A stretch of 64,000 nucleotides of DNA. It comes from CAIQQQ01 sp040399685. GTDB taxonomy: Bacteria; Pseudomonadota; Alphaproteobacteria; Acetobacterales; Acetobacteraceae. Positions 53,130-61,875 of this stretch are shown piece after piece. The DNA lies in the NCBI GenBank assembly GCA_040399685.1, contig JBBART010000024.1:16262-80261 (forward strand), read 5' to 3'. A program made the translations under genes and the position numbers. The number at the start of each line of letters is the position of its first letter. The first letter of the stretch is position 1. The notes beneath the pieces were generated by a model, which had not been told where the DNA came from, did no database searches, and worked only from the letters and a program-made list of their open reading frames with translations.

Positions 53130-53999
53130 GTCGGTCTGGCCGAGCACCCAGCCCTCCCATCGGTGCACCCAGGCATCATCCGGCACGAAATCCGGCTGAT
53201 GCCTGTCGAGCACGGCCAGTAGGCAGAGTACTCCCAGAACACTGTCGAACTGGTCCTCGCCTGACGGTTGCGGCCCGAAACCGTCCTGAACGGCGTCACG
53301 CAAGCCGTCGTCCGCATCGGCCCCGATGGCCTGCATCGCGCCCAGCAGGGCAGGGGCCAACGCCGCCCGGTCAGATTGGCGGCGCTTGCTGCCGCCCATG
53401 CGCAGGCCGCGCTGGCGCATCGCCTCCGCCGGATAGGTCTCCGCCACCACCACCGCGCCGGGCGCCAGCAGGTCGTGCAGTCTCCCTTCGAACGGCCAAA
53501 GCCTTGGTGGCTGGGGGCCTGCCAAGGCCGGCAACAGCCAGTCCCTCCAGGCGGTGATCGCGGCCTTGCCGGTCTGGTTGGCGCCAAGTGTCCAGAACAA
53601 CGACGCCCCGGCCGGGCGCGTGGCCGTCGCCCGGTCGCAGGCGCGCGACAACCCGGATGGCGGCCCCAGGCCCAGCGCCGTCGCATGGGCTGCGCGGGTC
53701 ATGCCGGCGATCCCACGAGTTGGATAGAAGGGCCGCAAGGGGCTGATCTCATCCAGTGTGGCGCAGACGTCGAAAAACGGCGCATCGTTGGTGAGGCCGC
53801 GCAGAAAAGCCGGAAAATCGGCTGCGCGCGCATGGCGTTCAGCAAAGGCGCGTGGCAGGCCCAAAGGCAGGTCCACCCCCAGCGCCACCGCCCCGCCGCC
53901 GGATTGCGCCCGCAATCGCGCCATCCACGTCTCCAGCGCGCCCACCGGTTCGGGGGCCGACAGTAGCCAGCCGCCATCATGCGGGCGGGCAAGGGTCAT
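53115..53999 (-). CDS. DUF429-like predicted RNase H-fold protein
   Basis: A 294-residue protein from ATG 53999. GVDLPLGLPRAFAERHA and the late AETYPAEAMRQ block resemble DUF429, a predicted RNase H-fold nuclease group. In-frame codons upstream encode HADWSKDPRKRW, the likely first strand with the first acidic residue, so translation probably begins earlier. The only candidate found is CTG at 54068, overlapping the TGA of the preceding small gene. Its 3' end overlaps the convergent panE-like gene by 15 bp. Confidence 0.72.
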   Translation of the reverse strand: MTLARPHDGGWLLSAPEPVGALETWMARLRAQSGGGAVALGVDLPLGLPRAFAERHARAADFPAFLRGLTNDAPFFDVCATLDEISPLRPFYPTRGIAGMTRAAHATALGLGPPSGLSRACDRATATRPAGASLFWTLGANQTGKAAITAWRDWLLPALAGPQPPRLWPFEGRLHDLLAPGAVVVAETYPAEAMRQRGLRMGGSKRRQSDRAALAPALLGAMQAIGADADDGLRDAVQDGFGPQPSGEDQFDSVLGVLCLLAVLDRHQPDFVPDDAWVHRWEGWVLGQTDLPRE

Positions 54000-54064
54000 C
54001 CACCGCTTGCGCGGGTCCTTGCTCCAATCCGCATGCAGCGCCAGCGAGGCGAGGGATAGAAGGG

Positions 54065-54277
54065 TCAGAGCGGCTTTTCAGCCTTGGCGATCAACCGAGC
54101 GAAAAAGCCTGGCTTCTTTGGCGGTTCGGCGGCCTTGGAAATCTCGCGCAACCGTGCGCGTTCCTCGGCCTCGCGCTCGCGGTCCTTTTGGGTCAACCAC
54201 TTGTCCAGGCTCATGCCGGCCTTGGCGGCCCGCTTGGCCTCATACAGGCGCTGGCCCTCGGTCATTGGCTTCGTCAT
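54065..54277 (-). CDS. Small charged conserved hypothetical protein
   Basis: A 70-residue soluble, charged protein (MTKPMTEGQRLYEAKRAAKA, then GMSLDKWLTQKDRERE), with a basic, Pro-rich end (PPKKPGFFARLIAKAEKPL). A coiled-coil-like KDREREAEERARLRE segment is visible. No function known. GGGGAA five bases before the ATG favours 54277. It is followed closely by the DUF429-like gene. Confidence 0.65.
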   Translation of the reverse strand: MTKPMTEGQRLYEAKRAAKAGMSLDKWLTQKDREREAEERARLREISKAAEPPKKPGFFARLIAKAEKPL

Positions 54278-54395
54278 CGCGTTCCCCAATTCATGTCTCC
54301 CCGTCATGATCAAAGTGTGTGACAGCGGCGAAGCTGTGCTTCAAGACCCCACGCCGTGTCGTGAAAAGATCGGCGGCGAACAGATGGGTGGCACG

Positions 54396-54731
54396 ATGGC
54401 GGAACCGCGGATCAAGGCTGGGCTCTGGGTGAAGATGGCGCTGCGCCTGGGGCAGGCGGACGGCCGGTTTGCCGCCGTCATCAAACGCGGCGATGCCGAT
54501 GCCGGCGGCGTTCTCGCCGTGCTGCGTGCTCCGCGCGGCCTGTCGGTCCTCTCGCAGATCCGCACCACCGATGGTGACGCCGCCTGGCTGCGCGCCACCG
54601 GTGCGGACCCCGTGGACGAGGCGACGGCCGACGCCTACGTGGCCCGTCAGGTGAAATTCGATCCCGACCTCTGGGTGCTGGAATTCGAAAGCCCCGATCT
54701 GCTGCCACCGTTTGATGGAAAAATTGTGTAA
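54396..54731 (+). CDS. DUF1491 family protein
   Basis: A 111-residue protein matching DUF1491: MAEPRIKAGLWVKMALRLGQ, then RGDADAGGVLAVL and DPDLWVLEFESPDLLP. The family is restricted mainly to alphaproteobacteria and has no assigned role. An in-frame ATG at 54384 would add four residues. It is divergent from the small charged protein gene. Confidence 0.87.
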   Translation: MAEPRIKAGLWVKMALRLGQADGRFAAVIKRGDADAGGVLAVLRAPRGLSVLSQIRTTDGDAAWLRATGADPVDEATADAYVARQVKFDPDLWVLEFESPDLLPPFDGKIV

Positions 54732-54812
54732 GGGCCTGTATAGGTTTGCCACCATCATCCGAAACGACCGGATCGGGCACGTGCCCGACCTCATCCACCT
54801 AAGGATCGCCTT

Positions 54813-55904
54813 ATGCGAAGCGCTCTTCTCGCCGCCACTGGCCTCGCTTTGATGTCGACCGCAGCCGTGGCCCAACCGGTCAGCGGCCTTTACGTCGGGG
54901 CGGCCGGCGGTGCTGCCTTCCTACAGAACGAGCGTATTCGCGGCATTTCCCCCAGCAGCGTCACGGCCATCGCGCCATCGCCGAGCGGCATGGGCTACAA
55001 GACCGGCTATGTCGGCCTCGGCAGCGTCGGCTATGGCTTCGGCAACGGCGTGCGCGTTGAGATCGAAGGCGACTACCGCCGCAACGACCGCAATTTCGGC
55101 ACAGCCCCGGCCGGCGTGACCAGCCGCTCCGGCAGCGAGCAGAAAATCGGTGCCATGGGCAACGTGCTGTTCGACATGGATATCGGCTCGCCCTACGTGT
55201 TTCCGTATCTGGGCGCTGGCGCCGGCTATCAGTCGGTCACACAGAAATTGACCCAGACCGGCACCGGCGGTGTGTCCGAACGCATTGACGCCGACAAGAG
55301 CGCCTTCGCCTATCAGGCGATGTTCGGCGTTTCGCTGCCCATCCCGGGTGTCGTCGGCCTCTCGGCCACGGTGGAATACCGCTATCTCGGCCTGTCCGGC
55401 ACGCGCAGCTATCCCGGCACCCTGACCAGCGGCGGCGCCACAACCAACTTCACCCGCAAAACGAGCGACAACGACACCCACAACGTGTTGGTCGGCCTGC
55501 GCTACGCGTTCAACGTCGTGCCGCCGGCTGTGGCCCCGGCACTGGCCACCGTCATGGCCCCTGCACCCGCCGCCGCGCGCTCGTATCTGGTGTTCTTCGA
55601 TTGGGACCGCGCTGACCTGACCGACCGCGCCCGCCAGATTGTCGCCGAAGCCGCAACTGCTTCAACGAAGGTGGCCACCACGCGAATCGAAGTGGCCGGC
55701 CACGCTGACAAATCCGGCACCCCGGGCTACAACCAGGATCTGAGCCGTCGCCGTGCCGCGATCGTGGCAGCCGAACTGGTGCGTCAGGGCGTTGCATCCA
55801 ACATCATCGCCATCAGTGCCTTCGGCGACACCAAACCATTGGTACCGACGGCAGCCGGTGTGCGTGAGCCACAGAACCGGCGTGTCGAAATCATCATTAA
55901 GTAG
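54813..55904 (+). CDS. OmpA-family outer membrane protein 1
   Basis: A 363-residue outer membrane protein. Signal peptide 1-20, mature start QPVSGLYVGAAGGAAF. The N-terminal half is an eight-stranded beta-barrel of the Opa/OmpA type. A Pro/Ala linker (VAPALATVMAPAPAAA) leads to the C-terminal peptidoglycan-binding OmpA domain: EVAGHADKSGTPGYNQDLSR and NRRVEI at the end. AAGGA lies seven bases before the ATG. A paralogue follows at 56226. Confidence 0.92.
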   Translation: MRSALLAATGLALMSTAAVAQPVSGLYVGAAGGAAFLQNERIRGISPSSVTAIAPSPSGMGYKTGYVGLGSVGYGFGNGVRVEIEGDYRRNDRNFGTAPAGVTSRSGSEQKIGAMGNVLFDMDIGSPYVFPYLGAGAGYQSVTQKLTQTGTGGVSERIDADKSAFAYQAMFGVSLPIPGVVGLSATVEYRYLGLSGTRSYPGTLTSGGATTNFTRKTSDNDTHNVLVGLRYAFNVVPPAVAPALATVMAPAPAAARSYLVFFDWDRADLTDRARQIVAEAATASTKVATTRIEVAGHADKSGTPGYNQDLSRRRAAIVAAELVRQGVASNIIAISAFGDTKPLVPTAAGVREPQNRRVEIIIK

Positions 55905-55939
55905 TAACCGGCCCCCGAGTCGACGCGTTTGCTGATTCC

Positions 55940-55985
55940 CCGGCCACCACCATTTGATGATGACCGGAGAATTTTTGTTTTTATT
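55940..55985 (+). terminator. Probable terminator of OmpA 1
   Basis: CCGG at 55940-55943 and CCGG at 55964-55967 bracket an imperfect stem (A-C mismatches every third base). The T-rich run AATTTTTGTTTTTATT follows at 55970-55985. Stem strength is modest, but the T tract and place 36 bp after the stop support termination. Confidence 0.5.
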
Positions 55986-56225
55986 CGTGCCCTTGGCGGA
56001 ACCATTCCGATTTGTGGAGATATTGCGTCGCCCTGTGGCCACAGCATGTTGCGAATTTACAACAGGGTGTTACTGAAACGGCATTCCTGGCAGGTTTGCT
56101 TTATTCCTCACTGGTTTAGCGTGCATTCGCCGACTAGGTTGCCGCTACGGATTGCGGGCTTGCCTGCCGGTCCCGCCCGGTTTTGTGACGAACAAAGCCA
56201 CGATTGAAACGAGGAGATTTAGACA
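55986..56225. other. Intergenic spacer before OmpA 2
   Basis: The 321 bp between the two ompA-like genes (55905-56225) hold no gene that I can support. They include the terminator above and, at 56211-56216, GAGGAG nine bases before the second gene's ATG. TTGCTT near 56095 could be a -35 element, but no convincing -10 partner was seen. Confidence 0.4.
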
Positions 56226-57293
56226 ATGATGCTCCGTAATGCGCTTCTGGCCGCGACGATCCTGGCACTGCCAGTCGCAGCCCAGGCTCAGCCTGTTTCC
56301 GGCCTGTATGTGGCTGGCGGGATTGGCGGCGACTACATGCTCGACACCAACGCGAAGACCAACGCTCCTGCTCTGCCCACCGGCCAGCTCAAGGGCAAGA
56401 TCGGCGTCGCTGGCGTTGCCAGCGTCGGCTACGGTTTCGGCAACGGCCTGCGCGTTGAACTCGAGGCCAATGGCCGCGATGCACAGACCCGCGTGAAGCA
56501 GGGCAGTGTTCGTGGCGGCGGCGAGATCACCACCTACGGCGGCATGGTCAACGCCCTGTATGACTTCAACGTCGGCTCCGTGGTCGTTCCTTACGCCGGT
56601 ATCGGCGCTGGCTACGTGTTCACCACGCTGGGTGGCTTCAACGCCTACCTGCCAGGTGGCAACCCATCCATCACCACCAAGAGCGGCAGCCTCGGCACCG
56701 CGGCTGGTCAGGTGATCCTGGGCGTCGCTTACCCGATCGCAGCAGCTCCTGGCCTGTCGCTCACCGCTGAATACCGCTTCTTCTCGACCCTGCAGGACCG
56801 TAAGTTCGGCGGCACGCTGAACAACGGTGCAGTTCGCACCGGTGGCCAGCTGAAGGTCGATCCGATGATGCACAACTCGCTGCTCGTCGGCATGCGTTAT
56901 GCCTTCGGCGTCACGCCTGCTGCCGTCGTCACCCCCCCGGTCGTCGCTCCTGCTCCGGCCCCGGCTCGCAGCTACCTCGTGTTCTTCGATTGGGACAAGG
57001 CTGACCTGACCGCACGTGCGAAGCAGATCATCGCCGAAGCAGCCCAGAGCTCGACTCGCGTTGCAGCCACCCGCATCGACGTTGCCGGCCATGCCGACAA
57101 GTCGGGCACGCCTGCTTACAACCAGGGCCTGTCCCTGCGTCGCGCCAATAACGTGGCCGCCGAGCTCGTCCGTCTGGGCGTGCCGAAGACCGCGATCAGC
57201 ATCTCTGCCTTCGGCGACACCAAGCCGTTGGTCCCGACCGCCGCTGGCGTTCGTGAGCCGCAGAACCGCCGCGTCGAAATCGTCCTGAAGTAA
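56226..57293 (+). CDS. OmpA-family outer membrane protein 2
   Basis: A 355-residue paralogue of the upstream protein. Signal peptide 1-21 (ending AQA), mature start QPVSGLYVAGGIGGDYM, barrel, linker (VVTPPVVAPAPAPARS), then the OmpA domain. The last 120 residues nearly match protein 1 (AFGDTKPLVPTAAGVREP and NRRVEIVLK). Codon use is more biased to CTG, CGT and GGC, which suggests higher expression. Its own strong terminator follows at 57321. Confidence 0.93.
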   Translation: MMLRNALLAATILALPVAAQAQPVSGLYVAGGIGGDYMLDTNAKTNAPALPTGQLKGKIGVAGVASVGYGFGNGLRVELEANGRDAQTRVKQGSVRGGGEITTYGGMVNALYDFNVGSVVVPYAGIGAGYVFTTLGGFNAYLPGGNPSITTKSGSLGTAAGQVILGVAYPIAAAPGLSLTAEYRFFSTLQDRKFGGTLNNGAVRTGGQLKVDPMMHNSLLVGMRYAFGVTPAAVVTPPVVAPAPAPARSYLVFFDWDKADLTARAKQIIAEAAQSSTRVAATRIDVAGHADKSGTPAYNQGLSLRRANNVAAELVRLGVPKTAISISAFGDTKPLVPTAAGVREPQNRRVEIVLK

Positions 57294-57320
57294 TTTTCAG
57301 AACGGCTCTGCTCTGAAACG

Positions 57321-57359
57321 CCCCTGCATCCCGGTGAAAACCGGGGTGCAGGGGTTTTT
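57321..57359 (+). terminator. Intrinsic terminator of OmpA 2
   Basis: CCCCTGCATCCCGGT at 57321-57335 pairs with ACCGGGGTGCAGGGG (57340-57354) with one G-T wobble and a GAAA loop, followed by TTTTT. Confidence 0.9.
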
Positions 57360-57402
57360 CTGTTGCGCTGCCTGCGTCGTCGGGCGGCTGAATTCCGGGC
57401 AC

Positions 57403-57426
57403 AAAAAAAGCGCCCGAAGGCGCTTT
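57403..57426 (-). terminator. Intrinsic terminator of the lipoprotein gene
   Basis: On the minus strand, AAAGCGCC-TTCG-GGCGCTTT is followed by a run of T. On the plus strand this is the A run at 57403-57409 plus stem 57407-57426. It lies 22 bp after the lipoprotein stop. Confidence 0.88.
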
Positions 57427-57447
57427 CCGTGCAGCAATGCGGAAAAC

Positions 57448-58053
57448 TTACGGGTTCGACGCCGTCTTGGCCGGCGCCTTCGCGGGCGATGCTTTCACCG
57501 GCGCCTTTGCCGGGGTCTTCGCAGGCGCCTGTGCGGGCTCTGCGCACTCAGCCACCGTCAAAACCTGATCGAAATTCTGCGCCACCGCGTAATTGCCGAG
57601 CTCGGCGCCGTTCTTCAGGGCCAAGACCTCGTCATACATCGGCAGCGACGTCTTGCAGAAGTCGACGCCGTAATACGTGCCGGCCTGTGACATCGCGTTG
57701 ATCTGCGACGTTTCGTATTCGTCCTGCTGGGACACGCCGCGGCGCCCATAGGCCCGGCTGAAATACGTGCCGAGCGTCTTGTTCTGCGCACCCACGTCAT
57801 TGCGGAAGCGCGCGGTGAACGTGTTGAACTTCTCACGCCCATCGCACGACAGTTCGGTCACCGAAAGCTGCATCCGCAAGGCGGCCATGGCGAAGGCCAC
57901 TTTTTCCGCGGGCTTTGCACAGACGGGCGCCAGTATCGGTGGCGTGGAGGGCGGCTTGGGGCGAGCGATAACCTGCGCTTGCTGCTTCGCAGGCTCCGAT
58001 GTGCATCCGGCGACAAGGCCGGCCACAAGGAGGGAGGCGAGAACGATCCGCAT
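57448..58053 (-). CDS. Lipoprotein of unknown function with Lys/Ala/Pro tail
   Basis: A 201-residue lipoprotein. The N-terminus has a lipobox (LVAGLVAGC, Cys17). The middle has helical segments and four Cys-bearing stretches (VCAKP, ELSCDG, DFCKTS, AECAEP). The C-terminus is a low-complexity APAK repeat (PAKTPAKAPVKASPAKAPAK). Such tails can bind peptidoglycan or polyanions. The start at 58053 has TTGGAG about 7 bases upstream. Family not recognised. Confidence 0.75.
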   Translation of the reverse strand: MRIVLASLLVAGLVAGCTSEPAKQQAQVIARPKPPSTPPILAPVCAKPAEKVAFAMAALRMQLSVTELSCDGREKFNTFTARFRNDVGAQNKTLGTYFSRAYGRRGVSQQDEYETSQINAMSQAGTYYGVDFCKTSLPMYDEVLALKNGAELGNYAVAQNFDQVLTVAECAEPAQAPAKTPAKAPVKASPAKAPAKTASNP

Positions 58054-58317
58054 AAAACACTCCAACTGCAAATATCGAGACGGCTTTTCCGACAATCTCG
58101 CAGCGTTGTAGACCTCTCTCACCGCGTTCAGGCAACCCCAAATCCCCACTGTTCCGCCTGCCGTTCAAATTTGGCAGACTCCCATCCTTCGAATTTTTGA
58201 GCTTCCGGTGAGTTGCTGGCGTCATCTATGTCCGACAGGGGGTTGCAAATTGGGCAGGCCTGTTATGCTCTTGATCTACGGACTCTTCCCCCGCGCACAA
58301 GGACCCGTGTCGCTCGC

Positions 58318-59811
58318 ATGCAATCGTCCCCACACGTGCCTTCCGCCGACCCGTTCGATGCCTATCGCTCGGGCCCCTATTTTTGTGAACTGACCCGCGA
58401 GCGCGCGCATGACGGTGGCGCTGCCGCCATCGTGCGCTCCCGTATCGCGGCAATCGGGCTGGATGCCCTGCGCGCCCGTGCGGCGGCCGCGGAAAACGAC
58501 CTCATCAATCTCGGCATCACCTTCACCATCTATTCGGACAGCACGGCGATCGATCGCATCCTGCCGTTCGATTGCATCCCGCGTATTCTGACCGCCCCCG
58601 AGTGGCGCCAGATCGAACGCGGCGTGAAGCAGCGCGTGGCGGCTCTGAACGCCTTCCTGCACGACATCTACCATGCGCGCCACATCACCAATGACGGCGT
58701 GGTGCCGGCGGACCTGGTCTACGGCAACCCCAATTACCGCCCCGAGATGGAGCAGTTCCCGGTGCGCTTCGGCACCTACGTCCATATCTGCGGCACCGAC
58801 ATCGTGCGCGACGAGAATGGCGGGTTCCTGGTGCTGGAAGACAACGCCCGCACCCCCTCCGGCGTGTCCTATGTGGTCGAGAACCGGCATCTGATGTCGC
58901 GCGCCTTCCCTGACATCCTGGCCGGCATGAAGCTGCGCCCGGTGGACGATTATGGCCGCCGCCTGCTGTCGGCCATGTGCGACATCGCCCCAGAAGGCGT
59001 AGACGACCCGCAGGTGGTGCTGCTCAGCCCCGGCATCTACAACTCGGCCTATTTCGAGCACGTGTTCCTGGCGCGTGAGATGGGCGTGCCGCTGGTCGAA
59101 GGCGCGGATCTCGTGGTCGAGCGCGACCGTGTGTGGATGCGCACCACATCGGGCAACAAGCCGGTCCACACCATCTACCGCCGTATTGGCGACGACTTCC
59201 TGGACCCAACGGTGTTTCGCCCGGACAGCATGCTGGGCGTGCCCGGCCTGATCGGCGCATGGCGCAAGGGCAACGTCACGCTGGCCAACGCCGTCGGCAC
59301 CGGTGTCGCCGACGACAAGGCGATCTATGCCTACATGCCGCGCATCATCAAATACTACCTCGGCGAGGACGCCATCCTGCAAAACGTGCAGACCAACATC
59401 TGTCGCGAGCCGGAAGGCCTGGCCTATACGCTGGCCAATCTGGAAAACCTCGTCACCAAGCCGGTCGGCGAATCGGGTGGCTACGGCATCACCATCGGGC
59501 CACGCGCCACGAAGGCCGAACTCGATGTGGCCCGCGCCTCGCTGATCGCCGATCCGTCCAACTGGATCAGCCAGCCGGTCATCAACCTGTCAGTGGCTCC
59601 CACCCTCACCGAAGCCGGTATCCAGCCCCGGCATCTGGACCTGCGGCCCTTCGCCGTCACCGGCAAGGACACCTGGGTGCTTCCCGGCGGCCTGTCGCGG
59701 GTGGCCATGAAGGAGGGCAGCCTGGTGGTAAACTCGTCGCAGGGCGGCGGCTCGAAAGACACCTGGGTGCTGATGGACGAACAGGACTTCCCGGCGGGAG
59801 ACGCGCCATGA
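58318..59811 (+). CDS. Circularly permuted ATP-grasp protein
   Basis: A 497-residue enzyme of the circularly permuted ATP-grasp type 2 family (DUF404/DUF407). ENDLINLGITFTIYSD and LPFDCIPRILTAPEW are at the N-terminus, followed by MEQFPVRFGTYVHICGTDIV and LVLEDNARTPSGVSY (ATP-binding core). The family is predicted to form peptide-like or amide bonds. It overlaps the alpha-E gene (ATGA). These two usually occur with transglutaminase-like and proteasome-like partners; none are seen here. In-frame ATG at 58213 is less likely. Confidence 0.9.
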   Translation: MQSSPHVPSADPFDAYRSGPYFCELTRERAHDGGAAAIVRSRIAAIGLDALRARAAAAENDLINLGITFTIYSDSTAIDRILPFDCIPRILTAPEWRQIERGVKQRVAALNAFLHDIYHARHITNDGVVPADLVYGNPNYRPEMEQFPVRFGTYVHICGTDIVRDENGGFLVLEDNARTPSGVSYVVENRHLMSRAFPDILAGMKLRPVDDYGRRLLSAMCDIAPEGVDDPQVVLLSPGIYNSAYFEHVFLAREMGVPLVEGADLVVERDRVWMRTTSGNKPVHTIYRRIGDDFLDPTVFRPDSMLGVPGLIGAWRKGNVTLANAVGTGVADDKAIYAYMPRIIKYYLGEDAILQNVQTNICREPEGLAYTLANLENLVTKPVGESGGYGITIGPRATKAELDVARASLIADPSNWISQPVINLSVAPTLTEAGIQPRHLDLRPFAVTGKDTWVLPGGLSRVAMKEGSLVVNSSQGGGSKDTWVLMDEQDFPAGDAP

Positions 59812-60827
59812 ACCGCACCCCGCCGCTGCTGGCCCGCTACGCCGAAAGCCTGTTCTGGATGGCCCGCTATCTGGAGCGGGTGGAAAACCTCGCCCGCCTG
59901 ATCGACGTCACGCAGACCTTTGAAAGCCCCGGCCACGAAGCCGAGTCGTGGCTGGCAATGAACCGCATCAACGCCGACGAGGAAGGCTTTGCGAAAGGCG
60001 GTCTGCCGCCCACGCCCGACAACGTCAAGCGCTTCTATCTGCTCGACCGCTCCAACCCCACCGGCATTCCGATGAGCCTGGAAAACGCCCGCACCAACGC
60101 GCGCACCCTCCGGCCACTGATCTCCACCGAGATGTGGATGCAACTGAACGTCTTCCATCGCGACATGCTGTCGATTCAAGAGGATGAGTTGCAGGGCGAC
60201 CGCCTTTCGCGCCTGTGCAGCCGGATCAAGGAGGGTGTGCAGGCCCATACCGGCATCACCGAGGGCACGTTCTTCCGGGATCAGGGGTGGGATTTCTACC
60301 AGCTTGGCCGGCAGATCGAGCGGGCCGACCAAACCACGCGCCTGCTCGACATCCGCTATCATCTGCTGGTGCCGGGCGGCAGTGAGGAGCGGCTGGCAGC
60401 GGAACTGACCCAATGGGGCGGCGTGCTGCGCGCCGCCGCCGGCTACCACGCCTTCCGCCGGGTCGCGCCCGCCGGCTTCACGTCGGTGGACGTGGTCAGC
60501 TTCCTGCTGCGCGACGATGCGTTCCCGCGCAGCGTGGCACTTTGCGTCGAACACATTGAGAGCCATCTCGGCAATCTGCGCAGCCGTTACGGCCTGCGCG
60601 GTACGGTGGCGGCGCTGGAGCGGGTGGAGGAACTGCGCGCCGGTTTGCTCGGCCGCCGCATCGAAAAAATCATCGACAACGGCCTGCACGACTTCCTCGA
60701 CGGCGTGCAGCGGGACCTCATCCTGCTGGCCGCCGAAATCGGCACCGCCTTCTTCCGTGACTGGCGCCCGCTCGCGGAGGTGCCAACGCAGTCACAGTCG
60801 CAGTCGCAAAGCCAGTCGGTGGGCTAA
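59808..60827 (+). CDS. Alpha-E domain protein
   Basis: A 339-residue, all-helical alpha-E (DUF403) protein. LLARYAESLFWMARYLERVE begins the domain. FFRDQGWDFYQLGRQIERAD carries the characteristic acidic Glu. The C-terminus is a repeated Ser-Gln tract (QSQSQSQSQSV), encoded by hexanucleotide-like units. Function is unproven; it likely acts with the ATP-grasp protein whose gene overlaps it. Confidence 0.9.
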   Translation: MNRTPPLLARYAESLFWMARYLERVENLARLIDVTQTFESPGHEAESWLAMNRINADEEGFAKGGLPPTPDNVKRFYLLDRSNPTGIPMSLENARTNARTLRPLISTEMWMQLNVFHRDMLSIQEDELQGDRLSRLCSRIKEGVQAHTGITEGTFFRDQGWDFYQLGRQIERADQTTRLLDIRYHLLVPGGSEERLAAELTQWGGVLRAAAGYHAFRRVAPAGFTSVDVVSFLLRDDAFPRSVALCVEHIESHLGNLRSRYGLRGTVAALERVEELRAGLLGRRIEKIIDNGLHDFLDGVQRDLILLAAEIGTAFFRDWRPLAEVPTQSQSQSQSQSVG

Positions 60828-60830
60828 AAC

Positions 60831-60870
60831 GACAAAGGCGGGATGACCTTCCGGTGGTCCCGCCTTTGTC
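60831..60870. terminator. Convergent terminator
   Basis: GACAAAGGCGGGA at 60831-60843 pairs perfectly with TCCCGCCTTTGTC at 60858-60870. It lies 3 bp after the alpha-E stop and 12 bp before the convergent CBS-BON stop. Confidence 0.85.
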
Positions 60871-60882
60871 AGCCCGCACCAA

Positions 60883-61587
60883 TCAAACCGGAACGGTCAT
60901 CCCTGTCGTCGCATCCAGCCACACCATGCGGTCGACAACGCCGCGCACGCCGGGCGTGTTCTGTGCTGCGACCGTCAGCGCCTGGCGCATCCGCTCGTCA
61001 TAGATAAAGCCGTCGAACGTGACGACGCCGTTGTCCACATTGATGCCGATATTGCTGCTCGATGCCCAGGTTGAGGCGGCCAACTCACGCGCCAGGTTGG
61101 CCTTGATCGCGTCGTCGCTGCCGCCCTGCGCCGGTGCCGCGGCCAGCGTCTTGCCCAGCGCCCGCAGCAGGTCCGAACGGCTGACAATCCCGGCCAGACG
61201 GTTGTCGTGCATCACCACAACCCGGCGGATGTGGTGTTTCTCCATCAGCGTCACCACGTCGTCGAGCGTTGCGGCTGTGCCGACGGTCACGACGTCGCGT
61301 GTCATCAGGTCGCCGACCTGCCGGCTGTGGGTCTGAACGTATTCTTCCGCCTCGCGGCCGGGCCCGATCAAAAACTCCAGCAGGCGCGAGCGACGCCGTT
61401 CACCTGTGCCGGTTTCCGCACGGCGCAGCAGGTCGCCCTCGCTGATGATCCCGACCAGCTTGCCATCGGCGTCAAGCACAGGCAGGGCGCTCACGCGGTG
61501 TTCCAGCATGAGCCCGATGGCTGTCTCGATCGTCGTCGCGGCACTGACGGTCAGCACGTCTCGCGCCATCACATCTTCTGCCCGCAT
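60883..61587 (-). CDS. CBS-pair and BON domain protein
   Basis: A 234-residue cytoplasmic protein. Two CBS motifs (about 1-60 and 90-148) form an adenine-nucleotide-sensing Bateman module: VMARDVLTVSAATTI and VGDLMTRDVVTVGTAATL. A C-terminal BON domain (158-225) with GVVTFDGFIYDERMR follows. GGAGGG six bases before the ATG sets the start. A FixK/FNR-like box lies 89 bp upstream. CBS-BON proteins are often induced at low oxygen or under stress. Confidence 0.9.
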   Translation of the reverse strand: MRAEDVMARDVLTVSAATTIETAIGLMLEHRVSALPVLDADGKLVGIISEGDLLRRAETGTGERRRSRLLEFLIGPGREAEEYVQTHSRQVGDLMTRDVVTVGTAATLDDVVTLMEKHHIRRVVVMHDNRLAGIVSRSDLLRALGKTLAAAPAQGGSDDAIKANLARELAASTWASSSNIGINVDNGVVTFDGFIYDERMRQALTVAAQNTPGVRGVVDRMVWLDATTGMTVPV

Positions 61588-61675
61588 AATACCCTCCCTG
61601 GACGTGTCGTCGCGGTCACGGCGTGCGCGATTCGAAACGCTTGGCGAAGCATCGCGCAGAACCGGCGTCAGATCA

Positions 61676-61689
61676 TTGATCCGTGTCAA
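61676..61689 (-). promoter_or_regulatory. FixK/FNR-type box upstream of CBS-BON gene
   Basis: TTGATCCGTGTCAA fits the TTGA-N6-TCAA consensus of FNR/FixK-type regulators. It is centred about 95 bp upstream of the CBS-BON start codon, in the divergent spacer with the Tat-protein gene. It could serve either gene. Confidence 0.45.
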
Positions 61690-61875
61690 TTCGCGTCGGA
61701 ACTGGCCTGCTGCGGCAACGAATGCGCACGAACGTCCCGCGTCGTGGCGTCTAACGGGCCGGGGGCGTTATGGTTTCCGGCCGGAGATATGATAAATGTA
61801 AACTATTGTCGTGCATCGGCTGGGCGCGCTGGATGGCGACCACACTTCGCACATCAGGCCGGTTTGGGAACTCTC

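Noticed and set aside
55905..56225. A small gene in the spacer between the two OmpA genes
   Set aside because: Frames there lack a ribosome site and any family-like composition; the spacer looks regulatory.
58054..58317. A promoter (TTGCAA ... TATGCT) before the ATP-grasp gene
   Set aside because: The spacing is about 15 bp and both elements are weak, so I did not list it as a feature.
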